Shown here in pieces: positions 7,259-15,547 of a stretch of 64,000 nt of DNA. Made by a program: the position numbers and the translations under genes. The stretch is from JAVJUV01 sp040220415 (lineage in GTDB: Bacteria > Pseudomonadota > Alphaproteobacteria > Rhodobacterales > Rhodobacteraceae): NCBI GenBank assembly GCA_040220415.1, contig JAVJUV010000121.1:1-64000 (forward strand), read 5' to 3'. The notes beneath the pieces were generated by a model, which had not been told where the DNA came from, did not search any database, and saw only the letters and a list, made by a program, of their open reading frames with translations. Within the stretch, counting starts at the first letter, position 1. Every line of letters starts with the position of its first letter.

Positions 7259-7444
7259 GTGATTGCAGGTATCTTTCTTTGCTTCGTCGCCGTGGGCATC
7301 ACGCTTGGTGCTGTTTTCTACGGACTGGGGTCCGTCTTCCTGATCCTCTCCGCCCTTCCCGCCGCCGGCCTGGTTCTGGGCCTGGTGTCGCTGGCCTGGG
7401 CGCGCACCGATTTCGCCGAAGACGATCACGCCGCCGAGACCTGA
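7259..7444 (+). CDS. Small two-pass membrane protein, 61 aa
   Basis: Starts at GTG 7259, preceded by GGAGG with a 6-nt spacer; reading from an upstream ATG would add a polar, poorly composed stretch, so the GTG is preferred. The product has two hydrophobic helices, roughly residues 2-24 and 27-50, joined by a short turn, then an acidic tail ARTDFAEDDHAAET. No catalytic motif. It sits upstream of speD but is separated by about 140 nt, so a link to polyamine metabolism is not implied. No family recognised. Confidence 0.65.
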   Translation: MIAGIFLCFVAVGITLGAVFYGLGSVFLILSALPAAGLVLGLVSLAWARTDFAEDDHAAET

Positions 7445-7586
7445 TCGCGGTCCGGCGAAAAAACCCCTTGCGCGACTCGCCCGGCGTCCTTAGATGCCGC
7501 CGGACGAGGCACCGATCCCATCCCGAGAAACACCTTGGGGGGCGCTAAGGGCCGGATTACAATCTGCTGGAACGAAGGGGAGTGCC

Positions 7587-8090
7587 ATGATGGACGGCGC
7601 CAACCTCTTCCAACTGGGGATCGGTCTGGATACAGGCGCCCACGCGGAAGATTTCTGCGAGCCACCGCTCGCGCAAACTGCTGCCCGCGATGTCCTCGAC
7701 AAGGACCGCGAAGATCACTTCATCCGCCGCGACGGCCGCGTCTTCGCGGGTACGCATCTTATCATCGAGGTGGTGAACGGCACCGGTCTCGACGACGAGG
7801 CGCGCATCCAGCAGGCGTTCCGCGACTGCGTGGAAAGCTGCGGAGCGACGCTTCTGCACATCCACACCCACAAGTTCAGCCCGCAGGGCGTCTCGGGCGT
7901 GGCGGTGCTGGCGGAAAGCCACATCTCGGTCCACACCTGGCCCGAGATCGGCTATGGCGCCTTCGACGTCTTCATGTGCGGCGACGCACAGCCCTGGCGC
8001 GCGGTCGACGTGCTGAAGGCCGCCTTCGATACCGGCGATGTCCGCGTCAGAGAGCTTCTGCGCGGCGACGGGCTGGTCGACGCGGCCTGA
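7587..8090 (+). CDS. speD: S-adenosylmethionine decarboxylase proenzyme
   Basis: Makes decarboxylated AdoMet, the aminopropyl donor for spermidine. It is the prokaryotic self-cleaving, pyruvoyl-dependent type. The cut site lies in AESHISVHTWPE: Glu110 and Ser111, with Ser111 becoming the pyruvoyl group. The HKFSPQGVSG and CG (FMCGDA) blocks are conserved. At 167 residues it has an N-terminal extension of about 50 residues compared with the short Bacillus-type enzymes. AAGGGGAG precedes the ATG. It forms an operon with speE 100 nt downstream, with repeat copy B in the gap. Confidence 0.95.
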   Translation: MMDGANLFQLGIGLDTGAHAEDFCEPPLAQTAARDVLDKDREDHFIRRDGRVFAGTHLIIEVVNGTGLDDEARIQQAFRDCVESCGATLLHIHTHKFSPQGVSGVAVLAESHISVHTWPEIGYGAFDVFMCGDAQPWRAVDVLKAAFDTGDVRVRELLRGDGLVDAA

Positions 8091-8148
8091 TCCTTCTTCC
8101 TTGCCGAAATACGGCAGGGGGTGTGGGGGACAGCGTCCCCCACCCGGA
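8091..8148 (+). repeat. Dispersed intergenic repeat, copy B, with 9-bp hairpin
   Basis: Begins immediately after the speD stop: pyrimidine-rich TCCTTCTTCCTTGCCGAAAT then a G-run. It contains a perfect hairpin, GTGGGGGAC (8123-8131) with GTCCCCCAC (8135-8143) and loop AGC. Placed inside the speD-speE operon, the hairpin may modulate read-through or message stability. Confidence 0.7.
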
Positions 8149-8190
8149 TCGCCGCCCCAGGGCGGCGACACGCAAGAGAAAGGCAATCCG

Positions 8191-9036
8191 ATGACCGACT
8201 GGATTCGCGAACCGCTCCACGACGCCTGGGCGCAATCGCTGAAGGTGGGCCGGCTGCTCTATGACAGCCGGACCGATCACCAGCGCATCCGCGTCTTCGA
8301 GAACGCCACCTTCGGCCGTGTCCTGACCCTCGACGACGTGGTCCAGACCACCGAGCGCGACAACTTCATCTATCACGAGATGATGGCCCATGTGCCGATC
8401 ATCGCCCACGGCGCCGCGCGCCGCGCCCTGATCGTCGGCGGCGGCGACGGCGGCATGGCCCGCGAAGTGCTCAAGCACGCCGCCATCGACCATGTCACCA
8501 TGGTCGAGATCGACGCCGGCGTGGTCGATTTCTCGAAGGAATACCTGCCGATGCTGTCGGACGGCGCCTTCGACGACCCGCGCCTCGATCTCGTGATCGC
8601 CGACGGCGCCGAGTTCATCCGCGAAACCAGCGGCGGCTATGACGTGATCATCGTCGATTCGACCGATCCGATCGGTCCCGGCGAAGTGCTCTTTACCGAC
8701 ACGTTCTACGGTCACGCGCAACGCGCCCTCGCGGCGGGGGGTATCCTGGTGACGCAGAACGGCGTGCCCTTCATGCAGGGCGAGGAACTGACCAACACCA
8801 TGCGCGCCTTCAAGGCGCTGTTTTCCGACTGGTCCTGCTACACCGCCACCATCCCCACCTATGCCGGCGGCCCGATGGCCTTCGGCTGGGGCACGGACGG
8901 CGACGCGCGCGCAACTCCGCTGGCCACCCTTGAACGGCGCTTCGCCGCGTCAGGTATCGCCACCGGCTACTACACGCCGGCCGTCCACGCCGCCGCCTTC
9001 GCGCTGCCGCGCTATATCGAGCGTCTGATGCCCTAG
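8191..9036 (+). CDS. speE: Polyamine aminopropyltransferase (spermidine synthase)
   Basis: Transfers the aminopropyl group from decarboxylated AdoMet to a diamine, normally putrescine. The 281-residue product has the spermidine synthase fold: N-terminal beta domain, then a Rossmann-like domain with GGGDGG (83-88), MVEID and catalytic DSTDP (156-160) and GPGEVLFT. The length is typical. AAGAGAAAGG lies before the ATG. It works directly with the upstream speD product. Confidence 0.95.
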   Translation: MTDWIREPLHDAWAQSLKVGRLLYDSRTDHQRIRVFENATFGRVLTLDDVVQTTERDNFIYHEMMAHVPIIAHGAARRALIVGGGDGGMAREVLKHAAIDHVTMVEIDAGVVDFSKEYLPMLSDGAFDDPRLDLVIADGAEFIRETSGGYDVIIVDSTDPIGPGEVLFTDTFYGHAQRALAAGGILVTQNGVPFMQGEELTNTMRAFKALFSDWSCYTATIPTYAGGPMAFGWGTDGDARATPLATLERRFAASGIATGYYTPAVHAAAFALPRYIERLMP

Positions 9037-9165
9037 CGGAACGTGACCAGCCGGACGCCGCGATCATCAGCGCCGACAGCACCATCGGTACGGCCATCGC
9101 TCTCCCCTATTCCCAGCGATCCGGGGTATAGGGAAACCCGCGCCTCACAAGGACATGCCGACGCC

Positions 9166-9768
9166 GTGCCGCTTCAGAATCGCGTCCTAGCCACCGGCGA
9201 CATCGTCGCCGATCCCGCCCGCGGCCTCTTCATGGGCAACCGGGGGATTCTTCACGACGTCGCCCGCCGCCTGGGCAGGGCGCGCTGGAAGCACAAGGCC
9301 TGGATCATCTGCGTCCTGGCCCACAAGGACTGGCACCGAAAGGTCATGTCCCCCGGCAACTACACCGAGTTGTTCTTCCTCGACGAGGCGGTGGCGCTTG
9401 CCGCCGGGCACCGGCCCTGCAAGCTCTGCCGCCGCGCCGCCTACCAGGCCTATACGGCCGCCGCCGGCCACACCGCCAGCGCACCCGAGCTCGATGCCGC
9501 ACTCCACGCCGAGCGCGCCATTCCCCGGATTTTCGCACAGCGCCGGCACGAGGCCCCGATCGCCGCCCTGCCCGATGGCGCCATCATCCTCGACGGCCTG
9601 CCGAAACTGGTTCTCGGACGGAGCCTTCTGCCTGTCGGCCCCGAGAGCTATGGCCCGCCGGAGCCGCGGCCGTCCTCGGGCACGGCGACCGTCCTTACTC
9701 CGCCCACGACGCTTCGGGCGCTTGACGGCGGTTACCGCCCCACGCTCCACGCCACTTCTTCTTGGTGA
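9166..9768 (+). CDS. Conserved hypothetical protein with Ada-like Cys motif
   Basis: About 200 residues if read from GTG 9166 (product MPLQNRVLATGDIV), chosen because an upstream ATG at 9043 would add Ser/Pro/Arg-rich sequence. The N-terminal half has GNRGILHD, RWKHKAWIIC, GNYTELFFLDEAVALAAGHR and PCKLCRR (Cys85, Cys88). The spacing of the FFLDEA helix before the CxxC motif recalls the zinc end of the Ada methyl-phosphotriester domain (GFRPC-x-x-C), but the first Cys pair of Ada is absent. The C-terminal third is Pro/Gly/Ser-rich. The last codons and stop lie inside repeat copy C. Function unknown. Confidence 0.65.
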   Translation: MPLQNRVLATGDIVADPARGLFMGNRGILHDVARRLGRARWKHKAWIICVLAHKDWHRKVMSPGNYTELFFLDEAVALAAGHRPCKLCRRAAYQAYTAAAGHTASAPELDAALHAERAIPRIFAQRRHEAPIAALPDGAIILDGLPKLVLGRSLLPVGPESYGPPEPRPSSGTATVLTPPTTLRALDGGYRPTLHATSSW

Positions 9769-9815
9769 AAATACTTCGGGGTGACGGGCGCAAGGCCGGC
9801 GGGGGCAGCACCCCT
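9754..9815 (+). repeat. Dispersed intergenic repeat, copy C
   Basis: TTCTTCTTGGTGAAAATACTT followed by a G+C part with GGGG-GCAGCA-CCCC (9801-9814). Copy C overlaps the 3' end of the preceding gene, so the repeat itself supplies the last codons (Ser, Ser, Trp) and the TGA stop. Confidence 0.6.
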
Positions 9816-9865
9816 CGACCGCCGGGCATACAAACTGCCTTACCTTTTTCCGACAATCGCCGACG

Positions 9866-11677
9866 CTAGGCCGACGCGGCCTTTTCTTCCAGCGTCAGCC
9901 ATTCTTCCTCGGCCTTCGCCAGCTTTTCCTGGCGTTCGTTCAGCGCCTCGGTGGCCTTGCGGAATTTCACCGGCTCGCGCGTGAACAACTCGGGATCGGA
10001 CAGCAACTCGGTCAGTTTCCCGATCTCGGCCTCCAGCCGATCGATCACCGATGGCAGCACTTCCAGGCGGTGCTTTTCCGTGAAACTCAGCCGCGCAACC
10101 TTCTGTTTCGATGTCGGTTTTTCTACCTCTATGCGATGTCCCGCCGGCTTCTCCGGCGGCGGCGCGGCAAGCGCGCGTTTCGGCGCGTAATCCGACCATC
10201 CCCCGGCATGAACGACGATCCGACCGCGCCCCTCGAGCGCAACGGTGGTCGTCGCCACCCGGTCCAGAAAGTCCCTGTCGTGGCTGACCAGCAGAACCGT
10301 GCCGTCATAGTCGTCCAGCAGTTCCTGCAACAGGTCCAGCGTCTCGATGTCCAGGTCGTTCGTCGGTTCGTCCAGAACCAGCAGGTTCGACGACTTCGCC
10401 ATCAATTTAGCCAGCAATAACCGCGCCTTCTCGCCGCCCGACAGCGACCGCACCGGCGCCCGGGCCTGGCTTTCATCGAACAGGAAGTCCTTCAGATACC
10501 CCACCACATGACGCGGTGCGCCACGCACCAGGATCTGGTCCGCCCGCCCCGAGACGCGCATCTCCCGGTCGCCCGTCAGGCTTTCCCAAAGCGACATCTC
10601 CGGGTCCAGCGCCTCGCGTCTCTGATCGAAGACGGACATCTCCAGATTGGTGCCCAGCGTGACGGTTCCGGCATCGGGTTCCAGCTGCCCCGTCAGCATC
10701 TCGATCAGCGTCGTCTTGCCCACGCCGTTCGGCCCGACAAAGGCCACCCGATCCCCGCGCTGAACCTTCAGCGAGAAATCGCGGCAGATCACCTTGTCGC
10801 CGTAAACCTTTGTAATTCCGACCGCCTCGATCACCCGCTTGCCGGACTTCGGACCCGACTCCAGCGCCATCGCGGCCGTTCCCTCGCGTCTGATCTGGCC
10901 CGATCTTTCCGCCCGCAGCGCCTGCAACGCCCGTACCCGGCCCTGGTTGCGCGTGCGCCGCGCACTGATCCCCTCGACCGCCCACTTCGCCTCGGCCTTG
11001 ATCTTGCGGTCCAGCTTGTGGCGCGCGTCGTCTTCTTCCGACCACAGCTTGTCGCGCCAATCCTCGAACGCCTCGAAACTCTTGTCCTGCCGACGCACCA
11101 CGCCCCGGTCGATCCACAGCGTGCCCCGCGCCAGCCGCCGCAGGAAGGCGCGGTCGTGACTGATCACGACGAAGGCCTGCCGGGTTTCGGACAGACGTTC
11201 CTCAAGCCATTGTATGGCTTCAATATCCAGATGGTTGGTCGGCTCGTCCAGCAGCATCAGCGCCGGTTCCTCGGCGATGATCCGCGCCAGCGCCGCCCGG
11301 CGCCGCTCGCCGCCCGAGGCCGCCGCGACGGGGGTCGCGGGATCGAATTTCAGCCCCTCGGCCACCGCCTCGACCCGCCACATCTCGGCAGCACCCAGCC
11401 CGCCGACGGCGAAATCGCCCAGGGTCGCGAAGCCCGCCATGTCGGGCTCCTGCTCCATATAGCCGACGCTGTCGCCGGGAGAGAGGATACGCGCGCCCTG
11501 ATCCGGCTCGACCAGCCCCGCCATCACCTTCATCAGTGTCGACTTGCCCGAGCCGTTCCGCCCCACAAGCGCCAACCGGTCGCCCGGCTGGATCACCAGC
11601 GAGAGACCCGAGAAAACCGGATCACCGCCGAATGTCAGCGAAATGTCCGTGAGTTGCAGAAGCGGAGCGCGTGCCAT
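9866..11677 (-). CDS. uup: ABC-F family ATPase Uup
   Basis: A 603-residue twin-ATPase with no membrane segments. Domain 1 has GRNGSGKST (39-47), ASGGERRR and LLDEPTNHLD. The linker carries the Uup hallmark ARRTRNQGRVRAL. Domain 2 has GPNGVGKTT, LSGGEKARLL and VLDEPTNDLD. The C-terminal 80 residues form a charged coiled coil, known in Uup to bind DNA. Uup limits precise transposon excision and affects ribosome function in E. coli. It is the second ABC-F gene in the window, clearly a different branch from the one at 2275. No strong ribosome site is seen at the ATG. Confidence 0.9.
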   Translation of the reverse strand: MARAPLLQLTDISLTFGGDPVFSGLSLVIQPGDRLALVGRNGSGKSTLMKVMAGLVEPDQGARILSPGDSVGYMEQEPDMAGFATLGDFAVGGLGAAEMWRVEAVAEGLKFDPATPVAAASGGERRRAALARIIAEEPALMLLDEPTNHLDIEAIQWLEERLSETRQAFVVISHDRAFLRRLARGTLWIDRGVVRRQDKSFEAFEDWRDKLWSEEDDARHKLDRKIKAEAKWAVEGISARRTRNQGRVRALQALRAERSGQIRREGTAAMALESGPKSGKRVIEAVGITKVYGDKVICRDFSLKVQRGDRVAFVGPNGVGKTTLIEMLTGQLEPDAGTVTLGTNLEMSVFDQRREALDPEMSLWESLTGDREMRVSGRADQILVRGAPRHVVGYLKDFLFDESQARAPVRSLSGGEKARLLLAKLMAKSSNLLVLDEPTNDLDIETLDLLQELLDDYDGTVLLVSHDRDFLDRVATTTVALEGRGRIVVHAGGWSDYAPKRALAAPPPEKPAGHRIEVEKPTSKQKVARLSFTEKHRLEVLPSVIDRLEAEIGKLTELLSDPELFTREPVKFRKATEALNERQEKLAKAEEEWLTLEEKAASA

Positions 11678-11715
11678 GGGGGCGAGCTAAGCCCGCGCCG
11701 CGGCGGCGTCAATGG

Positions 11716-12468
11716 TCAGCCGGCAACGGCGCGCAGTGCCCGCGCGCGCGCCGGCGGGATCGCGCGGATCTCGAGGCCGGTGAACACGTGCAGCGTATTC
11801 AGATCCCGATCAACGACGGCGTGATCCGAAACCCAGCCCCCCATCGTGAGATAGCTCTTCAACAGCGGCGGCATCCGTTTGAGGGCCTTCACCCGGTCGG
11901 GCTTGGCGCAAAGCCGCTCGGCAAAGCGGAAGACGTTCGGCGCCTTGATCCGGGGCAGCCAGCGCTTGGGCGCAAGGTGGCGCTCGGTCAGCATGGCGAA
12001 GGCATCGGCATAATACTCGGCATCGGTTCCGTGAAACGAGGAACAGCCGAACAGCATCTCGACCTTCTCGCTGTCGACGAAGGCCGTCATCGCGCCCCAG
12101 GCGGCCCGCAGGATATCGGGATCGGCCAATCCGGGTTCTATGCAGAACCGGCCCATTTCGACCATCGGGCCGTCGAATGCGCTCAGCGCGTCCAGTTCGT
12201 AATACTGCGCCGAATAGCAGCGCCCGATCTCCGCGCCCGACGCCAGCGGCATCAGGCGGAACGTCGCGACAAGCCGCCCCGTCCTCGCCTCTTCGATCAG
12301 AACGTGGCGGCAGAGCGCGTCGAAGACATCCGCATCGCGCCCGTCCCGCCGTTCGGCGGCCCCGGTCCCGGCGATGAACGCGCGGTACCGCAGGCGCTGC
12401 GCCGCTTCCAGATCGGCCTCGGTCTCGGCCAGCCGCGTCCTGTATCTGCCTTTGCCCCAGATAAGCAT
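11716..12468 (-). CDS. GNAT-fold N-acyltransferase, OlsB-like
   Basis: A 250-residue protein of the family that includes OlsB, the ornithine N-alpha-acyltransferase making lyso-ornithine lipid. It also includes proteins often mislabelled hemolysin. Key stretches are RYRAFIAGTG, VATFRLMPL, EMGRFCIEPG and the C-terminal YLTMGGWVSDHAVVDRDLNTLHVF. The ATG at 12468 has AAGGATC before it. The O-acyltransferase partner (olsA) is not adjacent, so the ornithine-lipid role is probable but not certain. The gene is divergent from msrB. Confidence 0.75.
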   Translation of the reverse strand: MLIWGKGRYRTRLAETEADLEAAQRLRYRAFIAGTGAAERRDGRDADVFDALCRHVLIEEARTGRLVATFRLMPLASGAEIGRCYSAQYYELDALSAFDGPMVEMGRFCIEPGLADPDILRAAWGAMTAFVDSEKVEMLFGCSSFHGTDAEYYADAFAMLTERHLAPKRWLPRIKAPNVFRFAERLCAKPDRVKALKRMPPLLKSYLTMGGWVSDHAVVDRDLNTLHVFTGLEIRAIPPARARALRAVAG

Positions 12469-12572
12469 ATCGTGATCCTTCCACGTCTGGCGCCTGTGGC
12501 GTTGCCGCCTACATATCGGCTTGCACAGAATGCCATACAAGTTGTGACGTGGATACGACGATGGGGACAGAT

Positions 12573-12968
12573 ATGGACAAAGTCGAGAAATCAGACGCCG
12601 AGTGGCGTTCGCAACTGGATGACCTGGCCTACAAGGTGCTGCGCAAGCATGGCACCGAACGCGCCTTCACCCACGACGATTTTCCGAAAGAGCCGGGCGC
12701 CTATCACTGCAAGGGATGCGGCGCGGCGCTCTTCGATCAGGCGCACAAGTTCGATTCGGGCACCGGCTGGCCGTCGTTCTACCGGCCTCTCGAGCCGGAC
12801 ATGGTGGGCGAAAGCGAGGACCGCGGCCTTTTCATGCGCCGGACCGAAGTTCACTGCGCGCGCTGCGGCGGGCATCTGGGACACGTCTTTCCGGACGGCC
12901 CGCAACCGACGGGCCTGCGATACTGCATCAACGGCGTCGCCCTGGAATTCGAGCCCGAGAACGACTAG
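12573..12968 (+). CDS. msrB: Peptide-methionine (R)-S-oxide reductase
   Basis: Repairs the R form of methionine sulfoxide in proteins. About 131 residues from the ATG at 12573; in-frame starts at 12561 (ATG) and 12549 (GTG) are possible and no ribosome site decides between them. Zinc is held by two CxxC pairs (CKGC 46-49, CARC 95-98). The catalytic Cys is in RYCINGVAL at 118. FDSGTGWPSF and HLGHVF are also typical. No signal peptide, so it is cytoplasmic. Its TAG overlaps the bamE stop at a shared CTAG. Confidence 0.95.
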   Translation: MDKVEKSDAEWRSQLDDLAYKVLRKHGTERAFTHDDFPKEPGAYHCKGCGAALFDQAHKFDSGTGWPSFYRPLEPDMVGESEDRGLFMRRTEVHCARCGGHLGHVFPDGPQPTGLRYCINGVALEFEPEND

Positions 12969-13432
12969 CCGTCCGACTCGAGGAAATTGTCGGCCGCGAA
13001 GTTGCCCAGGTTCGAGAAGAGCTGACGCAGGAAACTGACGCCGCGCGTGTTCGATGTGGTGACGCGACGGTTCAACGCAACGACCTGGCCATTCTCGAGG
13101 CCGAAGCGCTCGATGTTCTCGACCTGGCCGTTCTCGGCGAAGCTGATGGCGACGACCTGGCGGTTCACCTCCTTGGGCGCGCGCCAGAGGAATCGTTCGT
13201 AATCCGACTTCACATAGTACCAGCCGCGATCGTCCACGATGCCCGAGGTGCTGGGCCTGCCCAGAATCCGGGCCACGGTATCCTTGGTGTCCAGTCCCAC
13301 CTCGACCTCTGCCAGCAGATCTTCGTCGGGCACGTAGCCGTGGCTGTCTTCCAGCCGCGAGCATCCGGCGATAAGGACAAGCGCCACGATGCCGATCCCG
13401 ACCCGAATCCTGGAAATGCCGCTCTGCGTCAT
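12965..13432 (-). CDS. bamE: Outer membrane assembly lipoprotein BamE (SmpA/OmlA)
   Basis: A 155-residue lipoprotein of the BAM complex, which inserts beta-barrel proteins into the outer membrane. A signal peptide ends in the lipobox LIAGC (lipidated Cys24). The SmpA/OmlA domain follows, with VEVGLDTKDTVARILGRPS and GWYYV. The ATG at 13432 is chosen because GAGGTGAGGGG precedes it. The gene is divergent from yceD, a common arrangement in alphaproteobacteria. Confidence 0.9.
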   Translation of the reverse strand: MTQSGISRIRVGIGIVALVLIAGCSRLEDSHGYVPDEDLLAEVEVGLDTKDTVARILGRPSTSGIVDDRGWYYVKSDYERFLWRAPKEVNRQVVAISFAENGQVENIERFGLENGQVVALNRRVTTSNTRGVSFLRQLFSNLGNFAADNFLESDG

Positions 13433-13511
13433 GCCCCTCACCTCTTGCATCGCGCCGACGCGCCGCCTAGTCGGCATATCGACAGAACACCGCCTGTTCA
13501 AGGATTTGCTC

Positions 13512-14066
13512 ATGGCAGACGATAACGTAACCGGAAGTGTGCGGACCGGCGACATCACCAGGCCGCTCGACTTCTCGCTGAAACCGGACGCCGAGGCGCG
13601 CGCCGCACTGGCCGACCGGCTTGGCATATCGGCGATCCGAAAGCTGACCTTCCAGGGAAGGATCGCCCCCGAGGGCGACACCGACCTGCGCCTCGAGGCC
13701 CGGCTGGGCGCGACCGTGGTGCAGCCCTGCGTCGTGACGTTGACCCCGGTGACCACGCGCATCGACGAAAGCGTTTCACGTCACTACCTGGCCGACATGC
13801 CGCGAATCCCCGAGGGCGAAGAGGTCGAGATGCCCGAGGACGACACCGCCGACCCCCTGCCCCGCGAGATCGATCTGGCGACCGTCATGGCCGAGGCGCT
13901 TGCCCTGGCCCTGCCGCCCTGGCCGCGCGCCGAGGGCGTCGAAACGGTCGAGGTGTCGGTGACGGAACCTGGCAGAGAAGCCATGACGGACGAGGAGGCC
14001 AAGCCCTTCGCCGCCCTGAAATCCCTACGCGACAAGCTTGGTCCCCCCGACGAAGAAAAGGACTGA
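13512..14066 (+). CDS. YceD family protein (DUF177)
   Basis: A 184-residue member of the YceD/DUF177 family, which is needed for 23S rRNA accumulation in some bacteria and usually sits before rpmF. The core motif LEARLGATVVQPCVVTLTPV is recognisable, with a single Cys at the position of the family's conserved Cys. An acidic segment (EGEEVEMPEDD) is followed by the terminal motif PFAALKSLRDKLG. The next gene downstream is rpmF, as expected, but 143 nt separate them and a promoter may intervene. Confidence 0.88.
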   Translation: MADDNVTGSVRTGDITRPLDFSLKPDAEARAALADRLGISAIRKLTFQGRIAPEGDTDLRLEARLGATVVQPCVVTLTPVTTRIDESVSRHYLADMPRIPEGEEVEMPEDDTADPLPREIDLATVMAEALALALPPWPRAEGVETVEVSVTEPGREAMTDEEAKPFAALKSLRDKLGPPDEEKD

Positions 14067-14074
14067 ATTCGCCC

Positions 14075-14102
14075 TTGCGTTTCATCGGAATCACAGTATG
14101 TA
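14075..14102 (+). promoter_or_regulatory. Putative rpmF-plsX-fabH promoter
   Basis: TTGCGT followed after 16 nt by TATGTA, about 110 nt upstream of rpmF. It would give rpmF its own transcript in addition to read-through from yceD. Confidence 0.35.
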
Positions 14103-14209
14103 TGCGCACTCTTTCGAACATTGGGTTGGACACGGGCCGCGCCAGCGCGTATCACCGCACTGACCCAGAACCACCGGGGCGCAGCCCCCTTGAATACCGA
14201 GGTTGAGAC

Positions 14210-14416
14210 ATGGCTGTCCCTCAGAATAAAGTCACCCGCTCGCGCCGTAACATGCGCCGTGCGCACGACGCTCTCGTTGCAGGCAATCCGGCGGAATGCC
14301 CGAACTGCGGCGAGTTGAAGCGTCCGCACCACGTATGTGGCGCATGCGGACATTATGACGACCGCGAAGTCGTCGCACAGGCCGACGAGATCGACCTGGA
14401 CGACGACGCAGCGTAA
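14210..14416 (+). CDS. rpmF: 50S ribosomal protein bL32
   Basis: 68 residues with the L32 start MAVPQNKVTRSRRNMRRAHD and a zinc ribbon made by CPNC and CGAC. It heads the conserved rpmF-plsX-fabH cluster linking ribosome and lipid synthesis. plsX begins 27 nt downstream. Confidence 0.98.
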   Translation: MAVPQNKVTRSRRNMRRAHDALVAGNPAECPNCGELKRPHHVCGACGHYDDREVVAQADEIDLDDDAA

Positions 14417-14443
14417 GCGTCGCCCGCGCGCCCCGGCCCGGCG

Positions 14444-15547
14444 ATGACGGATAATACCGATCAGACCAAAGGCACCGCGCGGCCCATTACCATTTCAGTC
14501 GACGCCATGGGCGGCGACCGCGGACCTGCGGCCGTCGTCGCCGGCATTCACAAGAGCGCCTCGAAGAACCCGAAGATCGCGTTCATCGTTCACGGGCCCG
14601 CGTCGGAACTGAAACCCCTTATCGAAAAGCGCCGACTGAGCGACCGCTGCGAGATCCGCGACGTCGCGGACGTCGTCACGATGGACGCCAAACCAAGCCA
14701 CGTTATGCGCAACGGCAAGGACACCTCGATGTGGTCGGCCATCGACGCCGTTCGCGATGGGCAGGCCGATGCGGTCGTCTCGTGCGGGAACACCGGCGCG
14801 CTGATGGTGGTGTCGATGCTGCGGCTCAGGAAATTGCCGGGCGTCGACCGGCCCGCCATCGCCTGTCTCTGGCCATCACGCAATCCGGACGGTTTCAACA
14901 TCATGCTGGACGTCGGCGCCGACATCCGCGCCGATGCCAACAACCTGCTGCAATACGCCCTGATGGGCAGTTCCTATGCCCGCAACGGTCTGGGCCTTAA
15001 GCGGCCCCGGATCGGATTGCTGAATGTCGGCACGGAAGAGCACAAGGGCCGCCCCGAGATCAAGGAGGCCCACGACCTGATCGCCGAGGCCGCGCCCGTC
15101 GCCGACTTCGAGTTCGTCGGTTTCGTCGAAGGCGGCGATATCCCGTCGGATCGCGTCGACGTCATCGTGACGGACGGATTTACCGGCAACGTCGCGCTCA
15201 AGACCGGAGAGGGCACCGCCTCGCTGATCCGAGACTTCCTGCAGGTCGCCTTCAAGGCAACGCCGCTTTCGCGCATCGCGGCGCTGCTTGCCCTTACATC
15301 CCTTCGCCGCCTGACCAAGCGGATCGACCCCCGCCGGGTCAACGGGGGCGTCTTCCTGGGCCTGAACGGAACCGTTGTCAAAAGCCACGGGTCGGCGGAT
15401 GCCACGGGGGTTTCCTCGGCCATCAAGCTGGCCTTTCGCCTGGCCGAAAGCCGCTTCACCGAGCGTCTCGCGGCGCGGGTTGCATCCGCTGGCGCCGCGC
15501 GGCAGGATGCAGTCGGGCAAGTTGGCGAAAGCGAGCAGAACGAATGA
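14444..15547 (+). CDS. plsX: Phosphate acyltransferase PlsX
   Basis: Converts acyl-ACP to acyl-phosphate, the first step of phosphatidic acid synthesis with PlsY and PlsC. The 367-residue length is slightly above the usual 330-350. Diagnostic blocks are ISVDAMGGDRGP near the start, SCGNTGALM, RPAIACLWP, LLNVGTEEHKG and VTDGFTGNVALKT. The stop overlaps the fabH ATG by four bases, so the two are translationally coupled. Confidence 0.97.
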   Translation: MTDNTDQTKGTARPITISVDAMGGDRGPAAVVAGIHKSASKNPKIAFIVHGPASELKPLIEKRRLSDRCEIRDVADVVTMDAKPSHVMRNGKDTSMWSAIDAVRDGQADAVVSCGNTGALMVVSMLRLRKLPGVDRPAIACLWPSRNPDGFNIMLDVGADIRADANNLLQYALMGSSYARNGLGLKRPRIGLLNVGTEEHKGRPEIKEAHDLIAEAAPVADFEFVGFVEGGDIPSDRVDVIVTDGFTGNVALKTGEGTASLIRDFLQVAFKATPLSRIAALLALTSLRRLTKRIDPRRVNGGVFLGLNGTVVKSHGSADATGVSSAIKLAFRLAESRFTERLAARVASAGAARQDAVGQVGESEQNE

